From Daldinia sp. FL1419 (taxonomy: Eukaryota; Ascomycota; Sordariomycetes; Xylariales; Hypoxylaceae): a DNA stretch of 64,000 nt. A model generated the notes under the pieces. The model was not told the DNA's origin, ran no database searches, and worked only from the letters and a program-made list of their open reading frames with translations. Location: the NCBI GenBank assembly GCA_025201765.1, contig MU623355.1, positions 62,001 to 126,000 on the forward strand, in the 5' to 3' direction. This document shows positions 36,650-48,600 of this stretch, in pieces. The position numbers were made by a program, and so were the translations under genes. Position 1 is the first letter of the stretch. The number at the start of each line of letters is the position of its first letter.

Positions 36650-38830
36650 TAAAAGTATAGAAGTATTATTATTGGGTATATAAGAAGGAAGGATGTTGGT
36701 CTACCACACACCTAGAATACAAATGTAAGAAAATCAAAGAAGAATGGAAAATTAGAAAAGGCTCTTTTAAAAAGAATTATTTAATGTTCCTAACCAATTA
36801 TAAAGGATTTATAAATACAGATTTAAAGACCAATTAATTAAAAAATAAAGAAACCAATTTATAAATTAATTTAAATAATAATAATAAATTATTTATAATT
36901 ATAATTTATTTATTTAATTAAATTTTTTAATATTATATTAATAGTTTCTTTTTATTTAATGATTTAAAATAGGATTCTATTTTTATTTTAAATAGATATA
37001 TTAAGAATATATTTTAAGATATTATATTTAATACTGGAATAACTCATATATTAACTATTAGAAAAGGCTAATATTTTGTTTTTATTAATAAATATCTAAA
37101 TAAGAATTTAAAAATAAATATTAATTAAATTAAAAAAGTTAATATTAGATTTAATAATAAATTATTTATTAAATTATTTGAAATAATTATTATTAATATT
37201 TTTATTAGTTAAATAGATTTTTATATTATAGAAACCAATATTCCATTCTTTTTTTCTCTTAAAGATATGAATTAATTAGGAATATACCTTAATAATATAA
37301 TTAATTAATTAATTTATAAAAATAATATAATAATTAAGATTATATAAAAATAGGAATATTTATAATTTTATTTTAAAAATATTATTTTTTTTATAAAAAT
37401 TAAACTATAATGGTTATATATTTATTTTAATTATTTATTAATTAATAAATTATATACCTTATTAGATAAAGTAGGTTATAATATTAATATTAATAATATT
37501 AAAAAAATTAATAAATTTTATTATTATTATTAAATTAAAGGTAAAATTTTATAATAATTTAAGTTTAATTTAAAAGATCTTAATTTAAATTTTAATTATA
37601 AAATAATTATTAATATTATATATTTTAATGAATATTTTATCTTATATGTAATTAATATAGTTATTGGATTTTAAGTAATATACTTTATAAAGATAATTTT
37701 AATTAAAAAGATTTGGGAAATATTTAAGTAATGTTAGATTGATACCTACCTTAGATTTTCTGATATAGTCATTTATAATACTAGTATTAATTTTAATAAT
37801 ATTAAGTTTAAAAATAAGGTATACATTATAGGAATTACTTATTATTAAATATTAATAAAAATTTATTAATTTATTAATAAAATAAAAAAATATTACAACC
37901 CTATTTATAAAATTTATAAAATTATTATAAATAAATTTTAAAATTTTAATTTAAAAATATTATAATTATAAATAATTATTAAAATAATAAATGATATTAT
38001 TAATCCAAATAACCTAATCCCTACCCTTCTAATCTTTAATATATATCCCAAAATCAACATAGATTTACTATCTACCCCTTCTTAAACCATAAAAGTATAA
38101 GTTATTTAAAAGATAATAATTAAAATTAAAAAGATTAAATTATAATAATTAATTAAAAACACTCTAAATATAAAAAATAGTTTGAACATTTAGAAAATCC
38201 TACCTATATCATTTCTAATAAATAATAAGGTTTTAATCTATTAAGAGAAAGGTAGTTAGAAAGGTTTTTATAAAATAATTATAATTATTAATAAAGATGT
38301 AATTATTATTTTAAATATATTTAATAAAATATTTATATTTAAGAATTTTTATATTAAATTTTACATGTAATTAAAGGAAACATTTATACCTGTTAAGTAA
38401 CTAAGGTTTGAATTATTTAAATTCAATTTTAATTTTGACGACTATAAATTCATTTTAAAAGAAGAACTTATATATACTAATGATCTCTCTTATATGGCCA
38501 TAGTATATCTTTTTAATAAAAAATGGATTAATTTTGTTTTAATCTTTTAATTATAAGTAGATGGAAAAATAGTTATATTTGAAAAGTTATGTAAAACATT
38601 AGATTTGAAAGAGTTGAATGTCTTATTTGAAGATGGTATTTTATAATTAGAGATGTATGACCTAGTAATATATTAAGGTATTATATTGTTTAAGTTATGA
38701 ATGGTTCGTGAAATTAAGGGCAAAAATATTCCTTCTCTATATGAAAAATTGAGATTAGTAGTCTAAGGCTATGGTAACTTTGATAAGGAATTTATTATAA
38801 TTTATGTACCCATTATCCAAAGGGTTAATT
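36650..38830 (+). pseudogene. Decayed copia gag-pol relic (inner element)
   Basis: Near 36655-36710 the frame reads KKEGCWSTTH, a copia gag zinc knuckle whose earlier Cys codons now read Tyr. Near 37200-37310 the phrase TNIPFFFSLKDMN is a protease to integrase junction motif. Near 37730-37830 the integrase core reads IDTYLRFSDIVIYNT. Near 38700-38830 the reverse transcriptase start reads YEKLRLVV, then a stop, then GYGNFDKEF and PIIQRVN. Stops and G to A or C to T changes disable all of it. Confidence 0.75.
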
Positions 38831-40173
38831 AATATTTTATATTAACCCTAATACTATTTTTACGTTAATAAAAAATAAAAATTATAATATAAGATATTAT
38901 TATGGCATATATTTAATTTAAAATATTAATATAATAAATAATTTACATATATTTATTAATTAAATTAAAAAATAAATATCTTAAAAGAATATTATTATGT
39001 ATTATAAAATTGTTGTACAGATTTATTAAATTTGATATATATTAATTTAAAATTTATTTTTAATATTATTAGTATAAATTATATATAAAACTTTTAATAT
39101 TTAACCCCTATTTATTAATTACTAATTTGGAACCCTTTGGAATTATTAGTTTATAAATGGATAATATCTTTAATATTAATACTATAAAATTCTTCACAAC
39201 TAAAAATAAAATATTTAATGAAATTAATATTAAAATACACCCCTAAAAGATATTAGATAAGGGAATAGAAAATTTTAACGGCACTTGTATCACAATTTAT
39301 AACAATAATTACGGAATTTTAACTACCTAAAAAGATTAAGTTGAAAAATTTAAACCATTAAATATTAAAGTTATAAATATAATTAATAAATTTATGGAAT
39401 AAAAGGTTTAAAAAACTTATATTACTTTTATATATTAATTTAAAATAACTTTCAATTACTTAATTACCACTTAACATTAAAAACTAAAAATTAAAAAAGC
39501 AAAGGCTCTAAATATTAAAATCACCTAACAAATAAATAATAAAACCTATAAATTCAAATACATCAAATTAAACCCCTAAAACCTCCATCTATATATCTTC
39601 ATTAATAACTCATTCGCAAATAATAAAGACTTTAATTTACAAATTAGATACATTATTATTCTAAATAATAAAAAATCAACAAACTAAAATAACAAAATTA
39701 AAATTACCAATAATATAATCTACTAATTATCCATCAAATATAAACACATTATTTATAATATATTTACCAATAAAATATATAATATAATCCAAGGCTTTAA
39801 TATAAAATATATTATATATCATATTATTAACATTATATTAAAACATTTTTCATTCTTTAGAATTCTCTTCGTTTTTTATACCAACTTATTCTCTCTATAC
39901 CAATACTTAGTACAAATAGGTACTACTAACAAGAAAAAATTAATAATAAACCTTATAACTCTAAAACAATTATATAAAAACAAAAAGATAAACAATATTT
40001 ATTAAATCCACAAAACCTATAACCCAATTAATACAATAACAAAAACCTCCCTTAATAAAATTATAAAAACACTAATAAAAAATAACCAAATTAATTTACA
40101 TCTAAAAAGTTAAATAAAACAAGAAATTAACAATAATTCATAAACTATTATTTACAAAAAAAAATAAAATAAA

Positions 40174-40389
40174 TAATAATTATATACTACCAAATATCAT
40201 AAACCCTTATAACAAATAAAAGAAAAATTACATAATTAACATATTATATATATAAAAATTTTAAACTTATTAAACTTAAAATAAATAACTTTCCTCCTTA
40301 AGACTTATAAATATACAAATCTCACTACATTATTTTACTTATTACTTACTTTCACTGTCATTTCTCTTATACATACATTTAGCCCAACA
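40174..40389 (+). repeat. Right LTR of the inner copia element
   Basis: Collinear with 34175-34389. A hand count gives about 4 G and 37 C, the reverse of the left copy. Confidence 0.9.
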
Positions 40390-40394
40390 ATTTT

Positions 40395-42156
40395 AAAATT
40401 TTAAATAAATATGTTTTTAGTAATTGTTCCATTAATATCCTTACCTTTTAAAAATTTATAGAAATATAAGATTATAGGTAAAATTTAAATAATATATTAC
40501 ATCCAAAAATTTAATTTTTATAATATTATTAATATATTTGATTTTAATATTAATATATCCATAATCTAATATTTAGATTTTATTATTTCCAACAACAATA
40601 TATTTTTTTAAAAAAATTTCTTCATAATTAATAAATTTTAATATTTAATTAAAAATGTATATTATAGTTTTTGAATCTAATATAACTAAATTTTTTAAAA
40701 AATAATAACTTATGTTATAAGTAATATCCATAATATTTATTATAAATGTTATTTTTGATTTTGAGGTTATTACTTATTTTAATAGTTAATTTTTATTTTT
40801 TTAATTAATTATATTATTTTTATTTTTTTTTTCTTTGGGGTTATTAAGAACTTTTACTTTTATTATTAATTTAAAATTACATTTAATTTTTTTTTATATA
40901 AATATACCAAATTATATATCAACCCTAAAATATTTAGAATGTTTTAATTTAATAATATAAAAATATTCTTCAATTTTATAAAAGCTTAAGTAAACCTTAT
41001 ACTCATTATATTTATATTTGTGTGTTAGTGGATATAAATATTGGTTAATATTTATATTATTTTTTTTTTATTTATTCAAATTATTTTAATATTTGTTTAA
41101 TTATTTATTTTATTTAATTAATTTTTCTTTATAAAGATTTTCTTCTTTATTAAAATTGTTAGTATTATTATTTTTATAATAAGTAGTAAAAATACTTTTA
41201 TAAACCTTTTCTTTTTTCTTTTAGTTTATACTTATAATATAGATATAGTTTTTAAAAAAATAAGTAATATTTTTAAAAATTAATATTTTATTATTAATTT
41301 TTTTTTAATATATTATTATTTAAATAAATATTTATTTTTGGAGTATTGGCATTATTGCTTATAAAGTAGCTAAGAATTATTTTTGTGGATTAATAGTAGT
41401 AGTAAGTTTTTTACTTATTTTATGTAGTATAGTTGCTTTTTAGGAGGTAATCCATTCCTTTTAGTTTTTAGGTTATTTCAAAAGCGGTGTTATTATTTTT
41501 TTATAGTGTTTTTTTATTTTGTATTTGTTGGAATTAGTGTTGAAGATTTTTTTGAGAGTGATATATTTCTTTTGAATGTTTTGGGTTAAAAACAAAACTA
41601 ATATTTGGTAAAATTTTAATATGGTTTTTATTATATAATTTAAAAATTAAATTAATTTATTACATTTAATATTGTATAAAGTTATAGTTTATATATATAT
41701 TTATATATCTTTATTGTAGTGGAGTTTTTTAGTTGGTATAAGCTGGTTTGTATTATAAGGGTGAGTATTTATAGTAGAGTTATTAGATATATTTGTTACA
41801 TTGTTTTGTTTATTTTTTTTAAAAGTTAATGGATTGTTCATATTTTTAGAGTTGGTTTTGTAATCTTTAATATTTGGTTATATTAATTAAAAGGTTAAAA
41901 AAAATAGAGGTTTCCCTATTAAATCAATATTTTCTAAATTTAGTTAATCCCATATATTTAGGTTATAAGTTAAAATTATAAAAGTTTAGTTTTATGTTTT
42001 TTAATTATTAAATATAAGTAATTGATTTTTTTTTACAATGTTTTTAAATAATATTATTTAATTGAATATAATTGAGGCTATATTAAGTATATATTTGTGT
42101 GGTACGGTTAGGTTAATATTAATTATATATTTATATTGGGATATAATTGAGATTTT
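40395..42156 (-). pseudogene. Decayed gag side of the outer copia element
   Basis: The minus strand here lies just downstream of the 5' LTR, so gag is expected. A possible start (MNNPLTFKKN) near 41846 is followed by many stops; no domain is recognisable with confidence. Position and orientation are the main support. Confidence 0.45.
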
Positions 42157-42313
42157 TAATTATTATATAATATATAAAGAAAAATTATAATTGTAGAATT
42201 TAAGTTATTATTATTATTTTTAAAATTTTAAAATAAAGTAATAAGGTTTTTTATGGAATTATTATAAGGGAAAGAATTTTTCCACATTATTTTTTAGGCT
42301 TATTAATCCAACA
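42157..42313 (-). repeat. Right LTR (5' LTR) of the outer copia element
   Basis: Partner of 30662-30820. It ends abruptly at CCAACA; the next base starts unmutated, normal-composition DNA. Confidence 0.85.
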
Positions 42314-42658
42314 GGTTGTAACAACCCCCCCACTGCCACTATGGTAGGTTAAGATCCTCTTGAAAGTGGGGCTAGAGAGGAATGCGGCCTAAAGGCTGTA
42401 ATTACCAGTCCCACTTATTGTAGCTTACATAATGAGTGCCTACAGCACTCGTATCAGAGACTAATAAAAGATACCCGAGTAACAGAGACCAAAGAGGATA
42501 GCAGGTAATTATGCAAATACAACATGTTTCGTATGTACTTAAGGGATATATAATTACCTAGTTAATTGAAAATCGCTATGAGGTATCTATGACATCATCC
42601 AAAAACACGCCTCTAACACCCGTGAGCTAATTCTATAATCTTCCCTTCTTCCTGCACA
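42314..42658. other. 3' flank of the PKS gene
   Basis: 345 bp of ordinary composition between the outer LTR and the PKS stop codon. GGTTGTAACAACC at the very start is a small perfect hairpin. No RIP-like depletion is seen. Confidence 0.6.
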
Positions 42659-45600
42659 CTACGAGCCTTTTCCAACTGTGCTCTTGGCTACAACCAAGTC
42701 ACCAATAGCTGAGACTGGCACATTACCCATGATGTCAAAAACAGCCACGCTGGCCTGGAAGTCCCTACCGATCCAATTGCGCAGTTCGACTGCCATTAGG
42801 GAATCAACACCGTAACTAGAAAGAGGCTTGTTAAGTTCGACGTCGTCGGCCGAAATAGCCATGGATCGAGCCAGCTTCTGGGTCAACGCGTTGATGACGA
42901 TTTGAATGCGTTCGCTGGCGTCCGGTGCGGCTCGGAAGAGGGCAGCCGAGTCGACACCCGCCTCCTTGGAAGCGCTCTTGGCTTCTCCGACGATGTGGGA
43001 GAAGGGAGCAAATAAGGGCCTGGTTAGTAGAGCTGGAGGAGTCTGGCCCTTGGCGAGGAAATCGGCCGGCGTGCGTAGACCGAAGAGAACTTGGCTGCCG
43101 GTCGGCGAGGGGATAGGCCCCGAAGGATCGCACAATACGGTGAGAAGGGCTAGTAGCTCCTTATCGTCGATCTTCTGCATATCGTCCCAGCTCTTTCGTT
43201 GACGCTGGTATTGCTGGGTCTCCGCGACGATACCGATGTTTCTCATCCAGCCGATGTCAATTGAGACACCCTTTTGTCCGTGCGCAACACGGTACCGTGC
43301 GAGTGCGTCTTGGAACGAGCAACCACCTGCGTAATTGGACTGCGCCAAAGCTCCGCACACACCGTTGAGGGAGGATAGAAGGATAAAGAAGTCAAGGTTC
43401 TTAGGTAGGAGTTCGTGTAAGTTCAGCGCGGACTGAACCTTAGACTTGATAGTGAGGTCCCACTGTGCGAAAGTCATGTTGTCAAACACGGCATCTTGGA
43501 GAACCATGGCAGCGTTGATACAACCCTTGACAGGCGGCATCTTGCTAGAAGCCTCCTCAAGAACCTTAGCCAGGGACTCGGACGAAGATACATCGCAGGC
43601 GGGTGCAAAGACATTGACGCCGCGTTTCGCCAAGTCCGAGATAACCTCGGCGAGTACGGACTTCGAGCTACCAGACCTTGATGGCACGATTAAATGTTTC
43701 GCACCTCTGTCGGCCATCCATTTGATAATGGCGCGACCGAGACCACCAGATCCTCCTGCAATCACGTAAGATGCGTTTTCGTCGAATTGCCATGATCGTC
43801 GTTCCAGAAGGAGTTGCTAAGTAATATGTTAGTCTCGTCTTCTTTTCAACTATTGTGTTACAGGAATTACTTACCGGAACAACGTCAGTGGGCTCGACAT
43901 TGAGAATAATACGTCCGATATTCTTTCCGCTCTGGAGGTAACGGAATGCTTGTTCGACCTTGGATACGGGGTAGGGGTGTAGCGGGCCGGGGTGCTGTAC
44001 GGTACCCTCGGTTAAGAGGCCGAGGGTGGACTTGAGAAGATTGTAAGTTAACTCGGGGTTCTTGAGGATGACGTAGCGCAAGTCGACAGCCGAGTAGCTA
44101 ACGTTCCTAGCAAATCCAGCCATAGGTAGCGACGAGTTAGCCTTGATGTCGATGACACCGATTTCGACAAAGCGACCGAATGGCGCCATGCACTCCCAGG
44201 TCGACCGCAAGCTATCACCCGAAAGAGAGTTTAAGACGACGTCGACACCGTATCCGTTGGTTACTCGCAGGATACCCTGGGCGAACGAGGTGTTTCGGCT
44301 GTTGAAAATGTGGTCGTCAGCGACGCCGAAGGTATCCTTAAGGAATTGCCTCTTTTCGTCGGATCCGACCGTAGCGAAGATCTCAGCTCCTCTCGACTTG
44401 GCCATCCAAATTGCCATCTGACCAGTGCTACCAGCGGCAGAGTGGATAAGGACCTTGTCGCCCTTGCGGACACGAGCGAGTTCGATCATGGAATAGTACG
44501 CAGTCATACCGGGGACCAAGACTGACGCGGCGGCCTCGAAGGATAGAGAATCGGGGATCTTGAGAACAGCCTTGTCGCTAGCACGAGGGTGCGTTCGCAT
44601 ACAGTCAATCGAAATCATGCAGACCCTGTCGCCCGGCTTGATCTCCGGGTCGGTATCGGGCCCGACTCTTGTCACGACACCGGCGCAGTCAACACCTAAT
44701 TCGTTGTCTTCCAGGCGGCCCAAGGCACACAGAATGTCTCGGAAGTTCAGGCCCCATGACTTGGCCTCGATCTCAACCTCGTGCGGACGAAGCTCAGCTT
44801 GCTGGGCAGCATCTTCCACAAGCTGTAGCGAGTCTAGGGTTCCAGTCTCGCCCACGGCCAATTTCAGTGCTGGTCCTTCAGAGAAGGGCTTCTGCTGAAG
44901 TTGTGGGTATAGGAGAGATCGGAGCGTATTGTTGCCAGTGATATCTTCCGCAACTCTACCAGTGGTAAGTTGGCCGTTGCGCACGATGTATTCGAGCTCT
45001 CCTGTCTTCGACTCAAACGCTGCTCTATAGGCCTTGGCGATATACTGAGCGAAATCCGCCTTGGTTTCTCCCTGGGACTCGATTGCGACCGTGACAATGT
45101 GCTTCTCGCTCTCTTCGTGTCGGATAGATCGCAAGAAACCGCTCATAACACCGTATAGTGAATACTGTTCGTCTTCTAAGCCTGCTAGTGTAACCCATAA
45201 TAAAGTCTGTGCGAGTTTCAGGAGTTCTTGGAGCAGTTTGAACTTATCTTCCGATAGCGTCGCGAGGAATGGCTTGCTCATCTCGGCAATGCAGACTACA
45301 GTGTCGTCCTTGGTTATGCCTGCAGATGCGACCTGGTCAAGAGCTACGATTCGAGCCTGCTGATCTTGTGATTTAGAAATGCTGTTGTGGATCAAATTAG
45401 CGGTCTCGGTCTGCTCATCCGACTGGCTGTCAACGACCAGGACAAGTCCCGGCTTGCTGGAAGCTTCCTGGATTTCTTCTGCAGCCTTCGAGACGATGAT
45501 ACTGAAGATGTGGCAAGCGTCGCTCTTGTAATCCCGAAGGACAAGATCGTTTCCACTGAATCCAGTCCACTTCAAGACATCATCCCATTGCTTCTCGGGA

Positions 45601-48600
45601 ATAGCAGGGGATAGACCACGCCATTCTTCGCGACGGCCCCACCATCCGGGTACGAGACCGAATGTGAAGTTGGTGACGACATCCTGAGGTGCGATAACCT
45701 CGAGGAGCAAGAGGTGACCGGTGGGCTTGAGAGTAGTGCGCACGTTCTTCATCGTAGCCACCAAGTCCTCTGTGGCGTGCAGAACACTACCAGCAACAAC
45801 CAGGTCGTAAGAACCCGGCTCGAAGCCCTGGCTTTCGGCGCTGCGCTTCATATCAAACGTTTTGAAGGTCATCCTCTCCTTGTAATCAGACCATCGGGCC
45901 GTAGCCTTCTCGAAGAAAGCAGGGGATACGTCGGTGTACGTGTACTCTGCAAACTTGAGTCCGCCGCTCTTCTTTTCGAGCTCGCTCAAGGCGGCAAGGA
46001 CTCGCGATGTCATACCACCGGTACCGGCACCAACTTCGAGGATGCGGAGCTTAGGATTCTCGTGCGTGGCGAGGTCAAGGAATTTCAGCATTCTATCGTC
46101 GCAAACGTGCTCGAACATGTCTGCGTAAAACACGTCGGCCAAGTTGGAATCGAAGATAACCTCTAGAGGGTCTATTTCCCCCGTGAGGATATCGGTGAGA
46201 CGACGTACCACGGTCGTGTGTAGCTTCCAAGGTGGGTGGAGAGCCTCGACCTCTTGCAGGAGGACCTCGAGGTCCTCTTCGCTTATATCCTCGGCGATTC
46301 GGTCGGCAGGGACTGACTTGATATGGTGCTCGAGCCACTCGATATGCCTCTTCTGGTTCTCAGGTACCTTCTGGCCCTTCTCTCCGGATAGTAGCTTCAG
46401 GGTCTTGGAGACGACCTTGTCCAGGACGAGGGTCAGCTTTTGATGGTGGAGCAACATGGTGTTCTCGTCCCTGACGAAAGTGTCGGCATCGACGGCAGAT
46501 TCCAGCTGCTTTGGCTCCATCAAGCTCAGTTGAGGCTTCCAGTCAATGCTGTACAATAGCTTCTTGCCAGTCTGGCTTCCTTCTGTATTTCTCGATACGA
46601 CTCCGTTGACTAGTCTTCGCATCGTGCACAACACAGATCCGTCATCTGCAATACCGTAGATCGAACCCTCGTCGCTTTCCCGGTTACCTTTAATTTCGGA
46701 CGTAGCGAACCACCTGACTGCAGACGTTGCCGGTTGTTGCCATCCGGTCTGCGAGAACCAACCATCTACCAATCGCACGGGGACATTTGTAGCACTGGAT
46801 AGATCCAGGCCTAGTGTAGTGCTGACTCGCAGGGCGTGGAAGGCAGAGTCTAGGACGACAGGGTGAACCAGACTTGTAGTCTTCCACTTCGACATGTCGA
46901 CGCGAGCGATGGTGTGTGCCTTGCCGTCCCACCGAATATCTTCGATTACTTGGAACGCCTCTCCGTAGGCCAAACCATGCTCAGTAGCATCCTCGTAGAA
47001 TACTTGGGAGTCGACAGGTCTCGTGCACAACTTTTGCGTTTCCAGGAACTGGTCGGAGATTCGTTTGTGGGCCTGTCGGCGCTCTTCTTGAAGATCGGCT
47101 TGAGTAGGATCCTCATACTCGACCTGGATGCTAGCTTTGAAGCATTCGGTCCACCGGTCATCGTAAAACGCATATATCGTGATGTCAGACCAGGTAGATT
47201 CTTTCTCATACGGCCTCTTCACCGGTCGGAGATGGAGCATAGTCTCTGTTCGGTCTTCCCAAGCCTCCTTAACCACGATAGGGTTCATGAAGTTAGCCTC
47301 CTTTACGTAGTACCCCGATACTACGCGACCTTCAGGTTGGATTTGCTGGATCGCCTCCATAGACATTATCAACATTCCGGCAGCTGGGTAAAGAGTGGTT
47401 CCGCTGATGACGTGATCTCCTATCCACGGAGTAGTCTCAACGCTGAGGAAGTTCCTCCATCTCGGCTCGAGCGGGTTCCAGTCGAAAAACTTCGCTCCTA
47501 CGGTCTCACCCTTGGTGCTCTCGCGCAACCTAAAGTCTCGGCTGAGACGGGATTCAAACCAGTAGGTCTTAGAGTGGTCAAAAGGATACTTCGGGCAATC
47601 GACCAGGAAGCGGTGAGATGATTTATCTGACGCCTCTTGGTTTGCCGCCGGGATGGAAACAGCATGTCCGTAGCAGAAAAGCTGCCCAAGGAGTTCCAAG
47701 GTAGTCTGGACCGCGGAATGAGATCGGTGCAGGACATAGTTGTACCGTATCTGCTGCTTCTTGTTTCCAGCCTTCGCCAGAGTATCTTGGACCGGTCGGC
47801 GTAGCGCGGGGTGAGAACCAACTTCAATAAGGTCAGTAATGTTTCCTAAGCCTACCTTCAATGTGGAAGTCTTCTGCGTGAGGACTTCTACAGCATCCGA
47901 GAACCTGACGGGCGAAACCATGTTGTCAACCCAGTATTGGGCTGTCGCCAATGCCGCCGGCTTAACGGGCTTGCCTGTGACCGATGAGACCATCGGGATC
48001 GACGACTTGATACCCTTGGGGTTGTCATCAAGAGATCCCATTAGGCGAATGTACTCGTCTGCAATCTTGGACATGGACGGAGAGTGGTACGCAACGCCAG
48101 TCTTGAGCTTCTGAGCAAAAATGCCATCCTTATCGAGTTGCACCTTGGCAAGGTCGATAGCGCTCTCCTTTCCAGAAAGAGTGCAGTTTAACGGACTATT
48201 AATGCAAGCAATATTAATCTGGGACGCTACCTCCTCGCTAATCTTCTGCAGATATCCGGGGACTTCGTCCTCGGAAAGGTTTACAGATATCATAGCTTCT
48301 GGGGAAGAGCTTGAGGCTCTAAGTTGTCCAGCCAGCTGCCCTCGGAAATAAGACACCTTGCAAGCTGCCAGTAACGATAATGCGCCAACGGCGTACCTAT
48401 AACGTAACAAATTAGAATGACGCGCTGGATTAAGGAACAAGTAGACTTACGCCGCGGCAATCTCGCCTGATGAGTGACCAACAACTGCTTTCGGGACGAC
48501 GCCAAAGCTCTTCAATAACTCAGTTAAGCCTAACTGAATGGCCGTCGATAGAGGCTGGCTGTATTCAGGGCGGTCGATATTCTCCTTATTGTGAAGCTCA

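Larger units (their letters stand above)
34175..40389 (+). mobile_element. Ty1/copia-type LTR retrotransposon nested in the outer element, RIP-mutated
   Basis: Length 6215 bp. LTRs of 215 and 216 nt lie at 34175-34389 and 40174-40389 and start from an ancestral TG (left copy TGATGGTTG) and end in CA (right copy CCCAACA). The 5 bp ATTTT occurs directly outside both ends (34170-34174 and 40390-40394), a perfect target-site duplication. A purine run precedes the right LTR as expected for a polypurine tract. Plus-strand relics in order are a gag zinc knuckle, an integrase core and a reverse transcriptase start, which is copia order. It sits between the gag side (right) and GAG-pre-integrase (left) of the outer element. 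No frame is intact. Confidence 0.92.
30662..42313 (-). mobile_element. Ty1/copia-type LTR retrotransposon, RIP-mutated, interrupted by a second element
   Basis: The two ends are direct repeats of each other (LTRs of 159 and 157 nt). Read on the minus strand they begin TGTTGG and end CAACCA (CA preserved in the left copy). Pol relics on the minus strand give copia order and orientation: a GAG-pre-integrase-like segment (about 33965-34030) and the RT to RNase H connector (about 31519-31680). A purine-rich tract adjoins the left (3') LTR. Without the inner insertion (34175-40389 plus a 5 bp duplication) the element is about 5.4 kb, normal for copia. All reading frames are full of stops. Flanks TATTA and GGTTG agree as a target duplication at four of five bases only if G to A changes are allowed. 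Confidence 0.85.

Noticed and set aside
42906..43202. Plus-strand frames of about 100 codons inside the PKS region
   Set aside because: Antisense shadows of the KR-ACP exon; many similar ones lie along the whole PKS and GH31 genes.
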